Below, piece after piece: positions 1 through 8,284 of a stretch of 64,000 nt of DNA. The translations under genes and the position numbers were made by a program. Origin of the DNA: Chromatiales bacterium (ex Bugula neritina AB1) (GTDB lineage Bacteria > Pseudomonadota > Gammaproteobacteria > Granulosicoccales > Granulosicoccaceae); NCBI GenBank assembly GCA_001730015.1, contig MDLA01000041.1, forward strand, positions 1 through 64,000, read 5' to 3'. Position 1 is the first letter of the stretch. Every line of letters begins with the position of its first letter. Under the pieces are notes generated by a model. The model did not search any database. It saw only the letters and a program-made list of their open reading frames with translations, and was not told where the DNA came from.

Positions 1-53
1 GAAATATATTAGCGGAGTATGAATTATTGAGATCGGAAATAGCTGAAAAGTAG
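1..53 (+). CDS. C-terminal tail of an unidentified gene (partial)
   Basis: An open frame enters from the left edge and ends at TAG 51-53. Only about 17 residues are inside the window (NILAEYELLRSEIAEK), a charged, helix-prone tail. The family cannot be recognised from so little, and the frame may be chance. Confidence 0.25.
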   Translation, partial: NILAEYELLRSEIAEK

Positions 54-80
54 ACTATGACCCCATAGTTGACTTTTTAC

Positions 81-329
81 CACAGCACTTGCAGGCTATC
101 TGCTACCTGAGACTGGCGGACTATGGCTGTTTGCGATTATCAGTGATGACCCTGAAAGGCGTTCGGTTTATGACGGAATGGCGGAACCCAGTGCCGAGAT
201 ACGTAGCGAGTCCCGACGCTGGGATCGTGAGATCAAGGCACAGCATGATGTCATGTTGCGCCAGTGGATTGGAGGGGTGTTTTGAGTGCTGAATTGGATT
301 CAATGACGAAATTTCATCACTTTTGAAGT
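81..329 (+). repeat. Direct repeat, left copy (dacB 3' end plus downstream)
   Basis: About 249 bp match 10351-10599 at a constant offset of 10,270, with roughly a dozen mismatches by eye. The match covers the dacB 3' end and ~45 bp beyond its stop codon. The pair brackets the whole accessory island. The fragment lies upstream of the full gene in the same orientation. Confidence 0.9.
84..285 (+). pseudogene. 3' fragment of dacB
   Basis: The frame reads as the last ~66 residues of the DacB encoded at 9233-10555, ending in RQWIGGVF and TGA at the same place. It lacks the signal peptide and all three penicillin-binding motifs, so it cannot be functional. Differences from the intact gene are few and mostly silent, with P to A and E to D changes, so the copy is diverged but still open. 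It is the coding part of the longer direct repeat 81-329. Confidence 0.9.
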
Positions 330-331
330 GC

Positions 332-363
332 GATACTACAGGGACATACACCTTTTTTGATTC
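332..363 (+). repeat. 32-bp direct repeat, left copy
   Basis: A 32-base stretch beginning GATACTACAGGGACAT recurs at 7996-8027 with three mismatches. The two copies bracket the AT-rich two-gene system and its flanking transposase debris. No transposase is clearly tied to them. Confidence 0.65.
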
Positions 364-439
364 CCCGGCAACGGGCGTTCCTACTGTGAGAGCGATCAAT
401 CGCAGCACATTGTATTGGCGACGTGGCCGACGTGATCTA

Positions 440-972
440 AACGATCAGCAAAAGCAGTCCAACCGATCACGAAAACACTGCCGCCAATCTAGAGCCTTGG
501 CTACTGAATAGCGAAACAGATTGCTGACGCTATTCAACAGTGATGAGTTTGTGGACCAACCTCCCATGGAAATCTACCATACGCTGCTGAAGCGTGGTGA
601 GAATCTGTGCTCAATCAGTACGATGCACCGAATATTTCGTGCAAGCAAAACGGAGATCGTCGCATACAGCGTGCACCGCAACGCAATGCTATTCCACGAC
701 TGTGTGCCACACAGCCAAACGAGGTATGGAGCTGGGACTGTTCGAAACCACGGGCGCGCGCAATTGGCGTCTACCTTACCCTGTACGTGGTCCTGGATCT
801 ACTCAGTCGGTTCGTTGTGGCATGGATGGTCTCACGAAAAGAGAACAGTGCATTTGCACAACAACTGATGGATGAAGCGACACACCGATATTCAATAAAG
901 CCCAATCAGTTCACGATCCATCAAGACCGTAGCGGAAAGATTAGCACGCCTCAAATCCTTGGCATAATATAA
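440..972 (+). pseudogene. IS3-family transposase remnant
   Basis: Pieces of an IS3-type OrfB (DDE integrase) can be read across two frames. In the first frame FVDQPPMEIYHTLLKRG and CSISTMHRIFRA resemble the HTH region. In the second, QPNEVWSWDCSK and YVVLDLLSRFVVAWMV resemble the start of the rve catalytic core with its first Asp. An in-frame TAG (509-511) and a frameshift near 640 break it. Similarity stops after HQDRSGKIS around 935, where the second catalytic Asp region should continue. The element is dead and truncated, and its end lies just upstream of the promoter of the large AT-rich operon. Confidence 0.8.
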
Positions 973-977
973 TTGGC

Positions 978-1006
978 TTGACGCCAAAATTTCGTACCGC
1001 TATGTT
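978..1006 (+). promoter_or_regulatory. Candidate sigma-70 promoter of the two-gene system
   Basis: TTGACG at 978-983 and TATGTT at 1001-1006 are separated by 17 bp. Transcription would begin near 1013, about 27 nt before the GTG start at 1040. A GAGGA ribosome-binding site lies at 1026-1030. The promoter sits at the junction between transposase debris and the operon. Confidence 0.5.
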
Positions 1007-1039
1007 AACGAAGTGATTCAAGTATGAGGAAAGTGGAAA

Positions 1040-4000
1040 GTGTGTGAAAACTTCGTCTATCTGGCAGAAGAAAGTAGGATAAAAGTGAAATTTCCAGGTG
1101 TCACTTGGGCTAAGGACATTCTTTTTCAGATTACCATATTAAAAGTGAAGTTGGATCGCTTAAATGGGGAAGCGAAAAACATAGATGTTACGTTTGATAT
1201 GACGACGGTAGTATGGGTCGAGTCATCAGTTTTAATTTCGTTGTTGGTACTGTTTAAAAATTATGGTGATAGTAAATTCATAAATATTATCTTAATTCTG
1301 AAAAATATTGATTTCAGTGTTATAGGCGAAAATCAGGACGAAAGAAATAAAGCTACGTATTTATGTTTTCTAGAAAAAAGTGGTTTTTATCAATCGCTTC
1401 CGGAATATATAAAAATTGAAACTGAAAACGGACGTGGCTATAGTAAATGCCATTTTGACATGATCAAAGAAACAAACCTTGACACCTTCGTCCAAGCGGT
1501 GCCGTTTATTAATTTTGAAGTAAGACCTATATCTGATTATTGTAGCAGCGACCGTATTGCAAATGCACCGAAACTAGGGGCTTACGTTGAAAAGCTAATA
1601 GAGGATGGTGCATTATCGATTCACGGGCGGAAAACGAATCTAGCAGGTTTCGATCTACAAAGAATCCTCTTAACCGCCAATAAAATTCTATTTGAGGGTC
1701 TTTCAAATATAATTGAACATGCATACATAGATGGAAGCGGCGAGGTTAATCCTCATTTTGGTATATATGCCAGACTAAGAAGACCGGAAAACCACCGGAA
1801 CAACCTTATAACACCTGCAGTTACAGTTCATGATGAGATGCGGAACAGACTTGTGGGGTCTGATGAGTTCACTGTCGGAGTTCAAGATTGGTGGTTAGAG
1901 ATTATCATCTGCGATTTGGGATGTGGCTTAAAATCGCATTTGCCTGACTGGATCGCAGTACAAAAAAAACAACAAAAAAAACAGAAATTCAGTTACAGAG
2001 ACGACATTATAGATACGCTTCAAGATATACAAAGGCGTGTAAAGGACAGCAAGCAAAAACATCCAGACGTAATTAAAAGCCTCGGGCATCTTCTTTTTGT
2101 ACATGGTGTTACAAGAATATCCGAGAGGAATACCGAAAGATCAGAACAAACTGGGCTCCAGGAAATCGCTTTGGTGTTAGACCGTGCAGGTCGAGCAATA
2201 CTCACAGATGGTATCGAAGCATACGGTGGCAAAAGATTTGAATCAACCGCTACCGATAGCGCCAGGCAACATTCGTCAAATAAACATCAGGAAACGCTCT
2301 CGAGCAGGTTGTATGGAGATCCTGGTGGAAATGATGCCGACCAAGCATCTTATGAAATGTGCAGAAGATTAGCGGAGAGGTTGCTGGGCGAGTTTGATAC
2401 TAGCTTGCTGTCTTTAGGAACGATAGTTTCCATTACGCTACAGCCGGAATCTGAGATTTATAATGATGATGACATTGTTTTTCGTCCCCCAAACCCAGAG
2501 AATTCAAAAAGATTACTGAAATTGTATCTAGATAGCTCCTATGAAATTTCTAACAACCATATACTGTATGATAAGAGGTTTAGTCCAATCGCATCTTTTG
2601 AAGCAGAAGATAGGTGTAGAATAGAAGAGAAGTATTCTAATAACCCGCGTAATCTATATTTAGTAGTCAGGCTGCCGAGAGTGGCGTTTAAGAATGATAT
2701 AACTTCATGGATATTTCTGAAAAATGTTCTGAACAAACGTAGAGCTGCTACAAAAATACATCTTTTATTCGTTGATGTTAATACACTCTACGCACATTGG
2801 TTGGTTAGAAGAATTGAGCAATACACGAGTGGCCGAATTGCAGTCTCCTCGCTATCAAGCATATCCGTTTTTACAAATACATTTTTGATGTGGGGTATAG
2901 AAAAAAAAACGTTCGGAAAAAAAATTGAATTAGAGCTAATAAACTACCAAGAAACGAGAGCCTTTCGTGTATGGGCGAACATAACGAATTGCCTCAGGCG
3001 AATGGATACAACTGCTTTCTGGGCTAGCTACAAATATCATAATATCCAAAATGTGTATATTCCAAACGAAATTGATTGGACTCGCACATCTCGGCGTATG
3101 AGTCGTCGGGACCAAATTCAGAAGATTAGTGTTATAGGGTATTTGGAATTTACAGAAGCACTTCTATCTCCTGAGCGTTATAGAACCTGTCAAAGAGCGT
3201 TGCTTCGTTTTTACTCACTTATATCCAAAATTGAAAAGGGATATCCAAGATTAATTGCAACCGATGACATGCTCAGGCGGTTGGAGTCTGATATTAATCG
3301 ATATCCAAAGACCGATGAAATAGCGGAGCAGTCAAGCACGATCGTGCTTTCAAGTGTTGTTATTACCGGAGGTACGCATAGAAGATATCTTGAGAGAAGT
3401 AACGAGAAGGTTTTTCAGTTGTGCTTTTTTAATCGAAAGAGAGAAATTGATGGCGATAGTCTATTTTCTTTGATGGACTGGTTTCCTGGTAACGAACATC
3501 TACCAAGAAATAGTAAAAAATTATATAGAATTACAGGAACAGCATTTGTAAGCGAATTAGGTGATAAGTCTATACAAGTTCCAAGTGTGTATTGGGATAG
3601 AGAAAACGCAAGATATATGGAATATTATGAGCGGACTAAATCCCAGACATATTTCGATTTTATAAAAATGAATGTGCTAAGTATAGGTCATGTAAAACAT
3701 GGAAAAAGGCATGAGCTAATTCATATAGACCTAAGTAATGTGTTAGATCTTATAAAGTCTAGTCAGGCGGCCGCATGGAAGTGGATTTCAAGAAGGCTAT
3801 ATAGTGAGCATCACGACAAAAGAAAGTCGGTAATTTTGGTCTATCCAAATACGAAACACGCAGATAAAATTATTCAGTGGTTTTTAGCAGAGAGCGGCAA
3901 TGATAGGCCAATAAACATGCATATTGTGCCAGTAAATTTTCTGAGATCTCGCACTATCGAACCAATACTTGTAAGTCCGCGAATAGATGTAATGCTTGAG

Positions 4001-5902
4001 GAAATACTCACAAGGAATGATGCGGACAGTGTAGAGATTAGAATCGTAGACTCCGGTGTCGTTTCCGGTTCTACAGTAAACGCTATTGAGCAAAAGGTAC
4101 ATAGTGTAATTAGAGCAATTAATGGTCGCAATGGACAATGCCAGGAAACTCTAAAGGATATCAGGGTTGTATCAATCGCATTACTAGATCGCTCCGGTAA
4201 TCCCATGTACTCTGAGTTGGTGGAAGATCATAGTAGAGTACACCATAGATATTGGCGATGGGACATGCCTTCGTTAGGTGGCCCGAATTCATGTTCTGTG
4301 TGTAGGGCAAAAAATGTTCTAGAGCCAATTGAGATAGAGTTTTTTCATCAGGTTGATTCTAAATATGATTCGGAAGACCGGTCATTGTTTGAGTTGGATT
4401 TTCATCCAATCCATGCGATGTCAACTGAATTGAGTCATATAAGATTTGGAAACTTACATGGTGAAGGGAACACTATTAGATTTAGCTCTGGATTGGAAAT
4501 GATAGGTGTTCTTGTCGAATTGACAAGGCTCTTGCATCGAGCTGACATTGCACTCGATCGTGCTATTGCGTTAGTTGAAGTAGGTTTAATCGAACATGAT
4601 AACTTCCGCCCGGATTTATCAATTTTGATTCTGAGTACTCATTTATTATTGTTTGATAAAAGTTTTACATTTTGGGAGAAGTATAATTATGCTATTGAGC
4701 TAATTAAGTCTCAGACATCGTACAGTCCGAGTATTAACACTTCTACGAAATCCATATATAACGAAATAGTCGACAGACTTAGTGCATATGCATTGTTTTC
4801 TCTCGATGCAGATTTAATGGTTATGCTAGCAGGTGATAAACGAAGGTTGCTTCGACAGGTATTGAAAACACAGAGAGTTACTAACCACTATATTGCCGTA
4901 TTTCTTGTATTTCTGGAACGAAATTATGATACAAAAGTAATTGGGGATGATATTGAAAATACAAATATATATGGGGAAAATATAGATTTTATTCGCGGAA
5001 ATCCCCACAAGAGTTTACAAGATGTGATAAGTATAATTGGAACACACAGAACACATCACACATCATCGCTTAAGAGGTCGATTCCTAATACGACAGAAAT
5101 TGTTGGTTATTACAGCACGAGAGATCTTGGTGAGACCGTTAGATTATTAAAAATACTGATAAGACATCTTAAGTCGATAAATCGAATAATAGATACTACT
5201 TCTATCAAGAAGATTGATGACGTGGTTGGGCTACTTGCCGAAAGAGCGGAAGTTAAGACGCGGCATTTGGAGGACGTGATATCGTTGATATATTCACATA
5301 AAGACTCGATATTACCAAAAATAATACGGGAATTGATTCCATTATTTAAGATTCGTGACAAAAACTATGGCGCAGATGATTCAAGATATGATGCCAAGAA
5401 AGTTACCGATAGGATAATTTCGGATGTGGAGAGGAAAAACAACGAATGTTTCGAAGATGCGGTTGAGAGACTTTCGATTGATAAATACGCTGTTGAGCCC
5501 ACTAATAAAGAAACGCACAAATTCATATCTTGCTCAAGAAAAAGGGTGGATGCACCACAACGTAGTGATGCTTTTATTTATGTCAGTGATATATGCGCTG
5601 AGATAATAAGAGATGTGATGCTCAATGCTTGCCATAGCGAAGAGTACATATCAGACCCTTGGTTATCAGACAGTTATAAAGCTCTCATGTGGTACCAGTT
5701 TAGTTATGATAGTGAAAGTGCGCGAATGGAGTTTATCAATTACTACAATGAACCTGAAAGAGATATATACTATAAGAAAGGAAAATCTGATATTTATGAA
5801 AAACTTAAGCAACATGGTTACGAAATTTCCTGGGAAAAGAAATGTAACAACAAACTTTTAACTACATTGAAGTTTCCTATCATTGATTGGAGCGGAAAGT
5901 GA
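1040..5902 (+). CDS. Giant STAS-like/GHKL-ATPase/PRTase-like protein
   Basis: A 1620-aa protein with no family I can name as a whole. Residues ~45-85 look like a STAS-type strand-helix unit (IDVTFDMTTVVWVESS). Residues ~205-400 carry GHKL ATPase boxes: N box E219/N223/H227 (FEGLSNIIEHAY), G1 box D292-G294-G296 (CDLGCGL), and a possible G2 box near 368-375 (SEQTGLQE). Two later segments resemble the PRPP loop of phosphoribosyltransferases: VVITGGT at 773-779 and VDSGVVSGST around 1003-1012. A CxxC pair is at C1085/C1088. The remaining ~500 residues look helical. There is no signal peptide, no HisKA phospho-acceptor helix and no Walker A motif. The start is GTG with GAGGA 9 bases upstream; an in-frame TGA at 1025 excludes an earlier start. 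It overlaps the next gene by 4 bases, so the two are translationally coupled. Base composition is visibly AT-richer than the neighbours, indicating transfer. The domain calls are by eye. Confidence 0.85.
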   Translation: MCENFVYLAEESRIKVKFPGVTWAKDILFQITILKVKLDRLNGEAKNIDVTFDMTTVVWVESSVLISLLVLFKNYGDSKFINIILILKNIDFSVIGENQDERNKATYLCFLEKSGFYQSLPEYIKIETENGRGYSKCHFDMIKETNLDTFVQAVPFINFEVRPISDYCSSDRIANAPKLGAYVEKLIEDGALSIHGRKTNLAGFDLQRILLTANKILFEGLSNIIEHAYIDGSGEVNPHFGIYARLRRPENHRNNLITPAVTVHDEMRNRLVGSDEFTVGVQDWWLEIIICDLGCGLKSHLPDWIAVQKKQQKKQKFSYRDDIIDTLQDIQRRVKDSKQKHPDVIKSLGHLLFVHGVTRISERNTERSEQTGLQEIALVLDRAGRAILTDGIEAYGGKRFESTATDSARQHSSNKHQETLSSRLYGDPGGNDADQASYEMCRRLAERLLGEFDTSLLSLGTIVSITLQPESEIYNDDDIVFRPPNPENSKRLLKLYLDSSYEISNNHILYDKRFSPIASFEAEDRCRIEEKYSNNPRNLYLVVRLPRVAFKNDITSWIFLKNVLNKRRAATKIHLLFVDVNTLYAHWLVRRIEQYTSGRIAVSSLSSISVFTNTFLMWGIEKKTFGKKIELELINYQETRAFRVWANITNCLRRMDTTAFWASYKYHNIQNVYIPNEIDWTRTSRRMSRRDQIQKISVIGYLEFTEALLSPERYRTCQRALLRFYSLISKIEKGYPRLIATDDMLRRLESDINRYPKTDEIAEQSSTIVLSSVVITGGTHRRYLERSNEKVFQLCFFNRKREIDGDSLFSLMDWFPGNEHLPRNSKKLYRITGTAFVSELGDKSIQVPSVYWDRENARYMEYYERTKSQTYFDFIKMNVLSIGHVKHGKRHELIHIDLSNVLDLIKSSQAAAWKWISRRLYSEHHDKRKSVILVYPNTKHADKIIQWFLAESGNDRPINMHIVPVNFLRSRTIEPILVSPRIDVMLEEILTRNDADSVEIRIVDSGVVSGSTVNAIEQKVHSVIRAINGRNGQCQETLKDIRVVSIALLDRSGNPMYSELVEDHSRVHHRYWRWDMPSLGGPNSCSVCRAKNVLEPIEIEFFHQVDSKYDSEDRSLFELDFHPIHAMSTELSHIRFGNLHGEGNTIRFSSGLEMIGVLVELTRLLHRADIALDRAIALVEVGLIEHDNFRPDLSILILSTHLLLFDKSFTFWEKYNYAIELIKSQTSYSPSINTSTKSIYNEIVDRLSAYALFSLDADLMVMLAGDKRRLLRQVLKTQRVTNHYIAVFLVFLERNYDTKVIGDDIENTNIYGENIDFIRGNPHKSLQDVISIIGTHRTHHTSSLKRSIPNTTEIVGYYSTRDLGETVRLLKILIRHLKSINRIIDTTSIKKIDDVVGLLAERAEVKTRHLEDVISLIYSHKDSILPKIIRELIPLFKIRDKNYGADDSRYDAKKVTDRIISDVERKNNECFEDAVERLSIDKYAVEPTNKETHKFISCSRKRVDAPQRSDAFIYVSDICAEIIRDVMLNACHSEEYISDPWLSDSYKALMWYQFSYDSESARMEFINYYNEPERDIYYKKGKSDIYEKLKQHGYEISWEKKCNNKLLTTLKFPIIDWSGK

Positions 5903-7428
5903 GGAAGATAAGGGTGTTAGTTGTTGATGATGAGATTTACATGGGTGAAAATCCAAGACTGGAAGTGTATGAAAAGCTAAAAAATAAATTAGTACAGTTT
6001 TATGATAACGGTTTAGAGTTTGAAGTTACATTTTCGGATAATGAAATTGATGTTCTACAAGAATTACAGGCCAATATATTCGACATAGCAATAGTTGATT
6101 TAGTGTTGACAGGCTCTTCGGCAAGTAAGTTTAGCGAGGAAGGTGTAGATGATATTTTTGAGAAAATCTACCAGCGATCAGCTAAGACGTTTTTAGTAAC
6201 GAAGAGGTTCGATAATGCGCAAATTAGAACAATTTTGAAAGCTGCTAACCAAGAAGGGTTTTATGGTCTATACCCATTTAATTTCATTGAAAATGGCTCC
6301 AATGATTTCGCAAACCTTCTGGCTAAGTGCGTAATCGATAGCAATAACTCTACGGTGAGGGATTTTGTACATCGAAAAATAGAAGAAAATAAGGAATTAA
6401 GAATGCTGTTTGTATCAGATCTTCATGTTGGGGAGGAGGAACTGGACAGTGATGAGTTGGAGCTCGCTAACCTTTACAATAAGATGGAGCCACATCTGGG
6501 GGGTGAACGTAGACCGGATCTGATTTGTATTCTTGGTGATTTTATTGACAAAGGAAATCCTAAGTCGGTGAACAAGGCGGTTACTTATGTAAATATGTTA
6601 AGCGGCACCTTTTGTATGCCAGATTTGCCTAATCCTTATATTAGTTGTTTGCCTGGAAACCATGATGTAATCACGCCATTAGCTATAAGTGCATATCTAC
6701 AACGGGAAAATGGTACATGGGGCTTGTCTAACAACGTTGTCAACAACGATTTATTGGAGTCAGGACTGATGTATTTTAATAGGGATATAACATCAAAGAT
6801 ATATGAGATAGACAAGTATCTGGGGAAGGATGCGGTTGTGGCTCATGATGTCAGTTGGATTGACGGGCGGTTTATTGATCTTGGAATATGTTTGGTGGGG
6901 TTAAACACGAATTTAGCGCCTAATCTAGAAAGTCAGGTTGTGGGAGATATTTCCGTAGAATTAGTCAGGTCGTTACAAGCCGCTTTGGTATCTTTACCCA
7001 CTGAGCTTAAGCGGAATTCCATTCTTTTTGTTCTTACGCATCATCATACATATAATCACACTAACAGGAATTTTCAAGATCTTCATACGGTAGCACATAT
7101 ATGCGGCTTCAAAGCCGTTGTGTTTGTTAGTGGTGATGAACATCTGGATTCTACTGTTAGGCCCACAGCATCACCAACAAATAGTGTTGATAAACTTGGA
7201 CTGGAGGTTAAGGTGGCTACAATGAGGCAATCTAATTCGAATCGAACAGAGAATGCTACTAGAGGTATGTTGTTGTTAGAGATTAAAGCAGATAAAGATA
7301 ATTATTTTATTAGCACTCATAGATTTAAGGTAGGGTCCGGGTCGGAAATCACGCATGAAAATATCGGTAGATTCAGTGTGGATAATAATGGGTGGTATCG
7401 AACCCCTGAGGGAAATTTGGATGGTTAG
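5899..7428 (+). CDS. Receiver-domain/metallophosphoesterase fusion
   Basis: I chose the GTG at 5899 (509 aa): it forms a GTGA overlap with the upstream stop and has GGAG six bases before it. A TTG at 5887 would add four residues. Residues 1-~130 are a response-regulator receiver: acidic pair D10/D11 (VVDDE), predicted phospho-Asp D67 (IVDL), T101. The usual Lys-Pro is Y125-P126, so the conserved Lys is missing. Residues ~170-430 are a calcineurin-like metallophosphoesterase: D174-L-H176 (SDLHVG), D214 and D217 (GDFIDKG), N254-H255 (PGNHD), H381 (THHH). The final GHxH motif is altered to GDEH (412-415). A short tail follows. Substrate is unknown; cyclic or linear nucleotides, nucleic acid or phosphoproteins are all possible. 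The coupling implies that the large GHKL partner controls the phosphoesterase, as in two-component defence systems with receiver-fused effectors. Confidence 0.85.
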   Translation: MRKIRVLVVDDEIYMGENPRLEVYEKLKNKLVQFYDNGLEFEVTFSDNEIDVLQELQANIFDIAIVDLVLTGSSASKFSEEGVDDIFEKIYQRSAKTFLVTKRFDNAQIRTILKAANQEGFYGLYPFNFIENGSNDFANLLAKCVIDSNNSTVRDFVHRKIEENKELRMLFVSDLHVGEEELDSDELELANLYNKMEPHLGGERRPDLICILGDFIDKGNPKSVNKAVTYVNMLSGTFCMPDLPNPYISCLPGNHDVITPLAISAYLQRENGTWGLSNNVVNNDLLESGLMYFNRDITSKIYEIDKYLGKDAVVAHDVSWIDGRFIDLGICLVGLNTNLAPNLESQVVGDISVELVRSLQAALVSLPTELKRNSILFVLTHHHTYNHTNRNFQDLHTVAHICGFKAVVFVSGDEHLDSTVRPTASPTNSVDKLGLEVKVATMRQSNSNRTENATRGMLLLEIKADKDNYFISTHRFKVGSGSEITHENIGRFSVDNNGWYRTPEGNLDG

Positions 7429-7467
7429 CGTGAGACTGTTAAGGAGTAAGTACCTATAATTCGCTGC

Positions 7468-7650
7468 GTATTTACGTAACCGCCCATTGTAATTATCCCA
7501 AAAGCGAACCGCTCGACTGACAAAAATGGAATTAGAAGGATGAATTCTGATCAAGTGCGGGCATTTACATTGAACCCACTGTAATTATCCACAAGGGCAT
7601 TTATGTAGCCACCCACTGTAATTATCCCCAAATCGAACCGCTCAACTGAC
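7468..7650 (+). repeat. Threefold repeat of IS-end type upstream of the IS110 fragment
   Basis: Three related units share the core CACTGTAATTATCC or a near match, at about 7481-7500, 7577-7590 and 7613-7628. The first and third extend ~55 bp (GCGAACCGCTC...ACTGACAA). Clustered short repeats are typical of the ends of some IS elements, for example IS21-type, but I cannot assign a family. The whole gap 7429-7769 has no other gene. It is the place where an IS110-group element would encode its non-coding bridge RNA. Confidence 0.55.
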
Positions 7651-7769
7651 AAGATTTTATAATGATGGGTGATGAGATGGACGCCCCGTGTAATCGGCGT
7701 CAGTGCGCCAAGCTGATAAAGTGGAGTTGAAACAAACACTTTCAGCTAAACCCAACAGGAGCATCCATC

Positions 7770-7982
7770 ATGAGTAAGGTTACCTTAATTGCAGTCGATT
7801 TAGCAAAAGATGTCTTTCAGGTAGGCGGATATACTGAACGTCTATCTGTGGATTTCAACAAGCAGATTAAACGTAAAAAACTAGCTGAATTTATGACTCA
7901 GCAACCGCCATGGAACGATCTAAAGGGGTCAAGTCTACAATACAGTCATAAGGTAGAAGGGGTCAAGTCTATAATTCATTAA
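7770..7982 (+). pseudogene. IS110-family transposase, N-terminal fragment
   Basis: The first ~47 residues (MSKVTLIAVDLAKDVFQV... through EFMTQQPP) match the start of IS110-type DEDD transposases, including the first catalytic Asp in AVDLAK. A full protein is about 340 aa. Similarity stops at ~7910 and the frame then runs through repeat sequence to a stop at 7980-7982. The catalytic domain remainder and the C-terminal Ser region are lost, so the element is inactive. Confidence 0.8.
7923..7971 (+). repeat. Two copies of AAGGGGTCAAGTCTA
   Basis: A 15-bp unit is repeated exactly at 7923-7937 and 7957-7971. Related motifs in the opposite sense (TGACCCCTTAAAC, twice) are found at ~10674-10700. They mark sites where mobile DNA fragments were joined. 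Function is unknown. Confidence 0.6.
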
Positions 7983-7995
7983 ACAACTGTGCAAA

Positions 7996-8027
7996 GATAC
8001 TACAAGGACATGCACCCTTTTTGATTC
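7996..8027 (+). repeat. 32-bp direct repeat, right copy
   Basis: This is the partner of 332-363 (3 mismatches in 32). Together they bracket the segment that holds the IS3 remnant, the two-gene system and the IS110 remnant. Confidence 0.65.
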
Positions 8028-8083
8028 ATGACTATTCACGACATGCAGACCAGCAAAACACAGCGATAGTAAAACCCGTCAAG

Positions 8084-8205
8084 TCAAATAATCTGCGCGC
8101 CGGATGCGGCAAGTTCCAGTGCAATGGGGGCTCCAATACCCTGCCGAGCACCGGTTACCAGTGGGCATCGTCTCCTCAGGCTTGCGTTGTTTTCTCTCGT
8201 GTGCC
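8084..8205 (-). pseudogene. N-terminal remnant of a second short-chain dehydrogenase
   Basis: On the minus strand one frame reads LVTGARQGIGAPIALELAAS and stops at TGA 8084-8086. This is the nucleotide-binding start (TGxxxGIG) of an SDR enzyme without the catalytic half. It differs in sequence from the intact SDR next door, so it is not a duplicate of it. It is a relic of a gene cut by insertion or deletion. Confidence 0.7.
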
Positions 8206-8284
8206 TTGACATTTAATTGCCTGACTGGTCGAACGCGGATTACTCACAGCGGGCGAGGGCTGGTGGTTGGTCGAGGACGATTTT

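Noticed and set aside
1040..5902. Classifying the giant protein as a STAND or AAA NTPase
   Set aside because: There is no Walker A (GxxxxGK[ST]) in it; the only NTP-binding signature is of GHKL type.
1040..7428. Calling the pair a Detocs system
   Set aside because: The logic is similar, but there is no HisKA helix, no separate scavenger receiver protein and no nucleoside phosphorylase effector. Only an analogy is justified.
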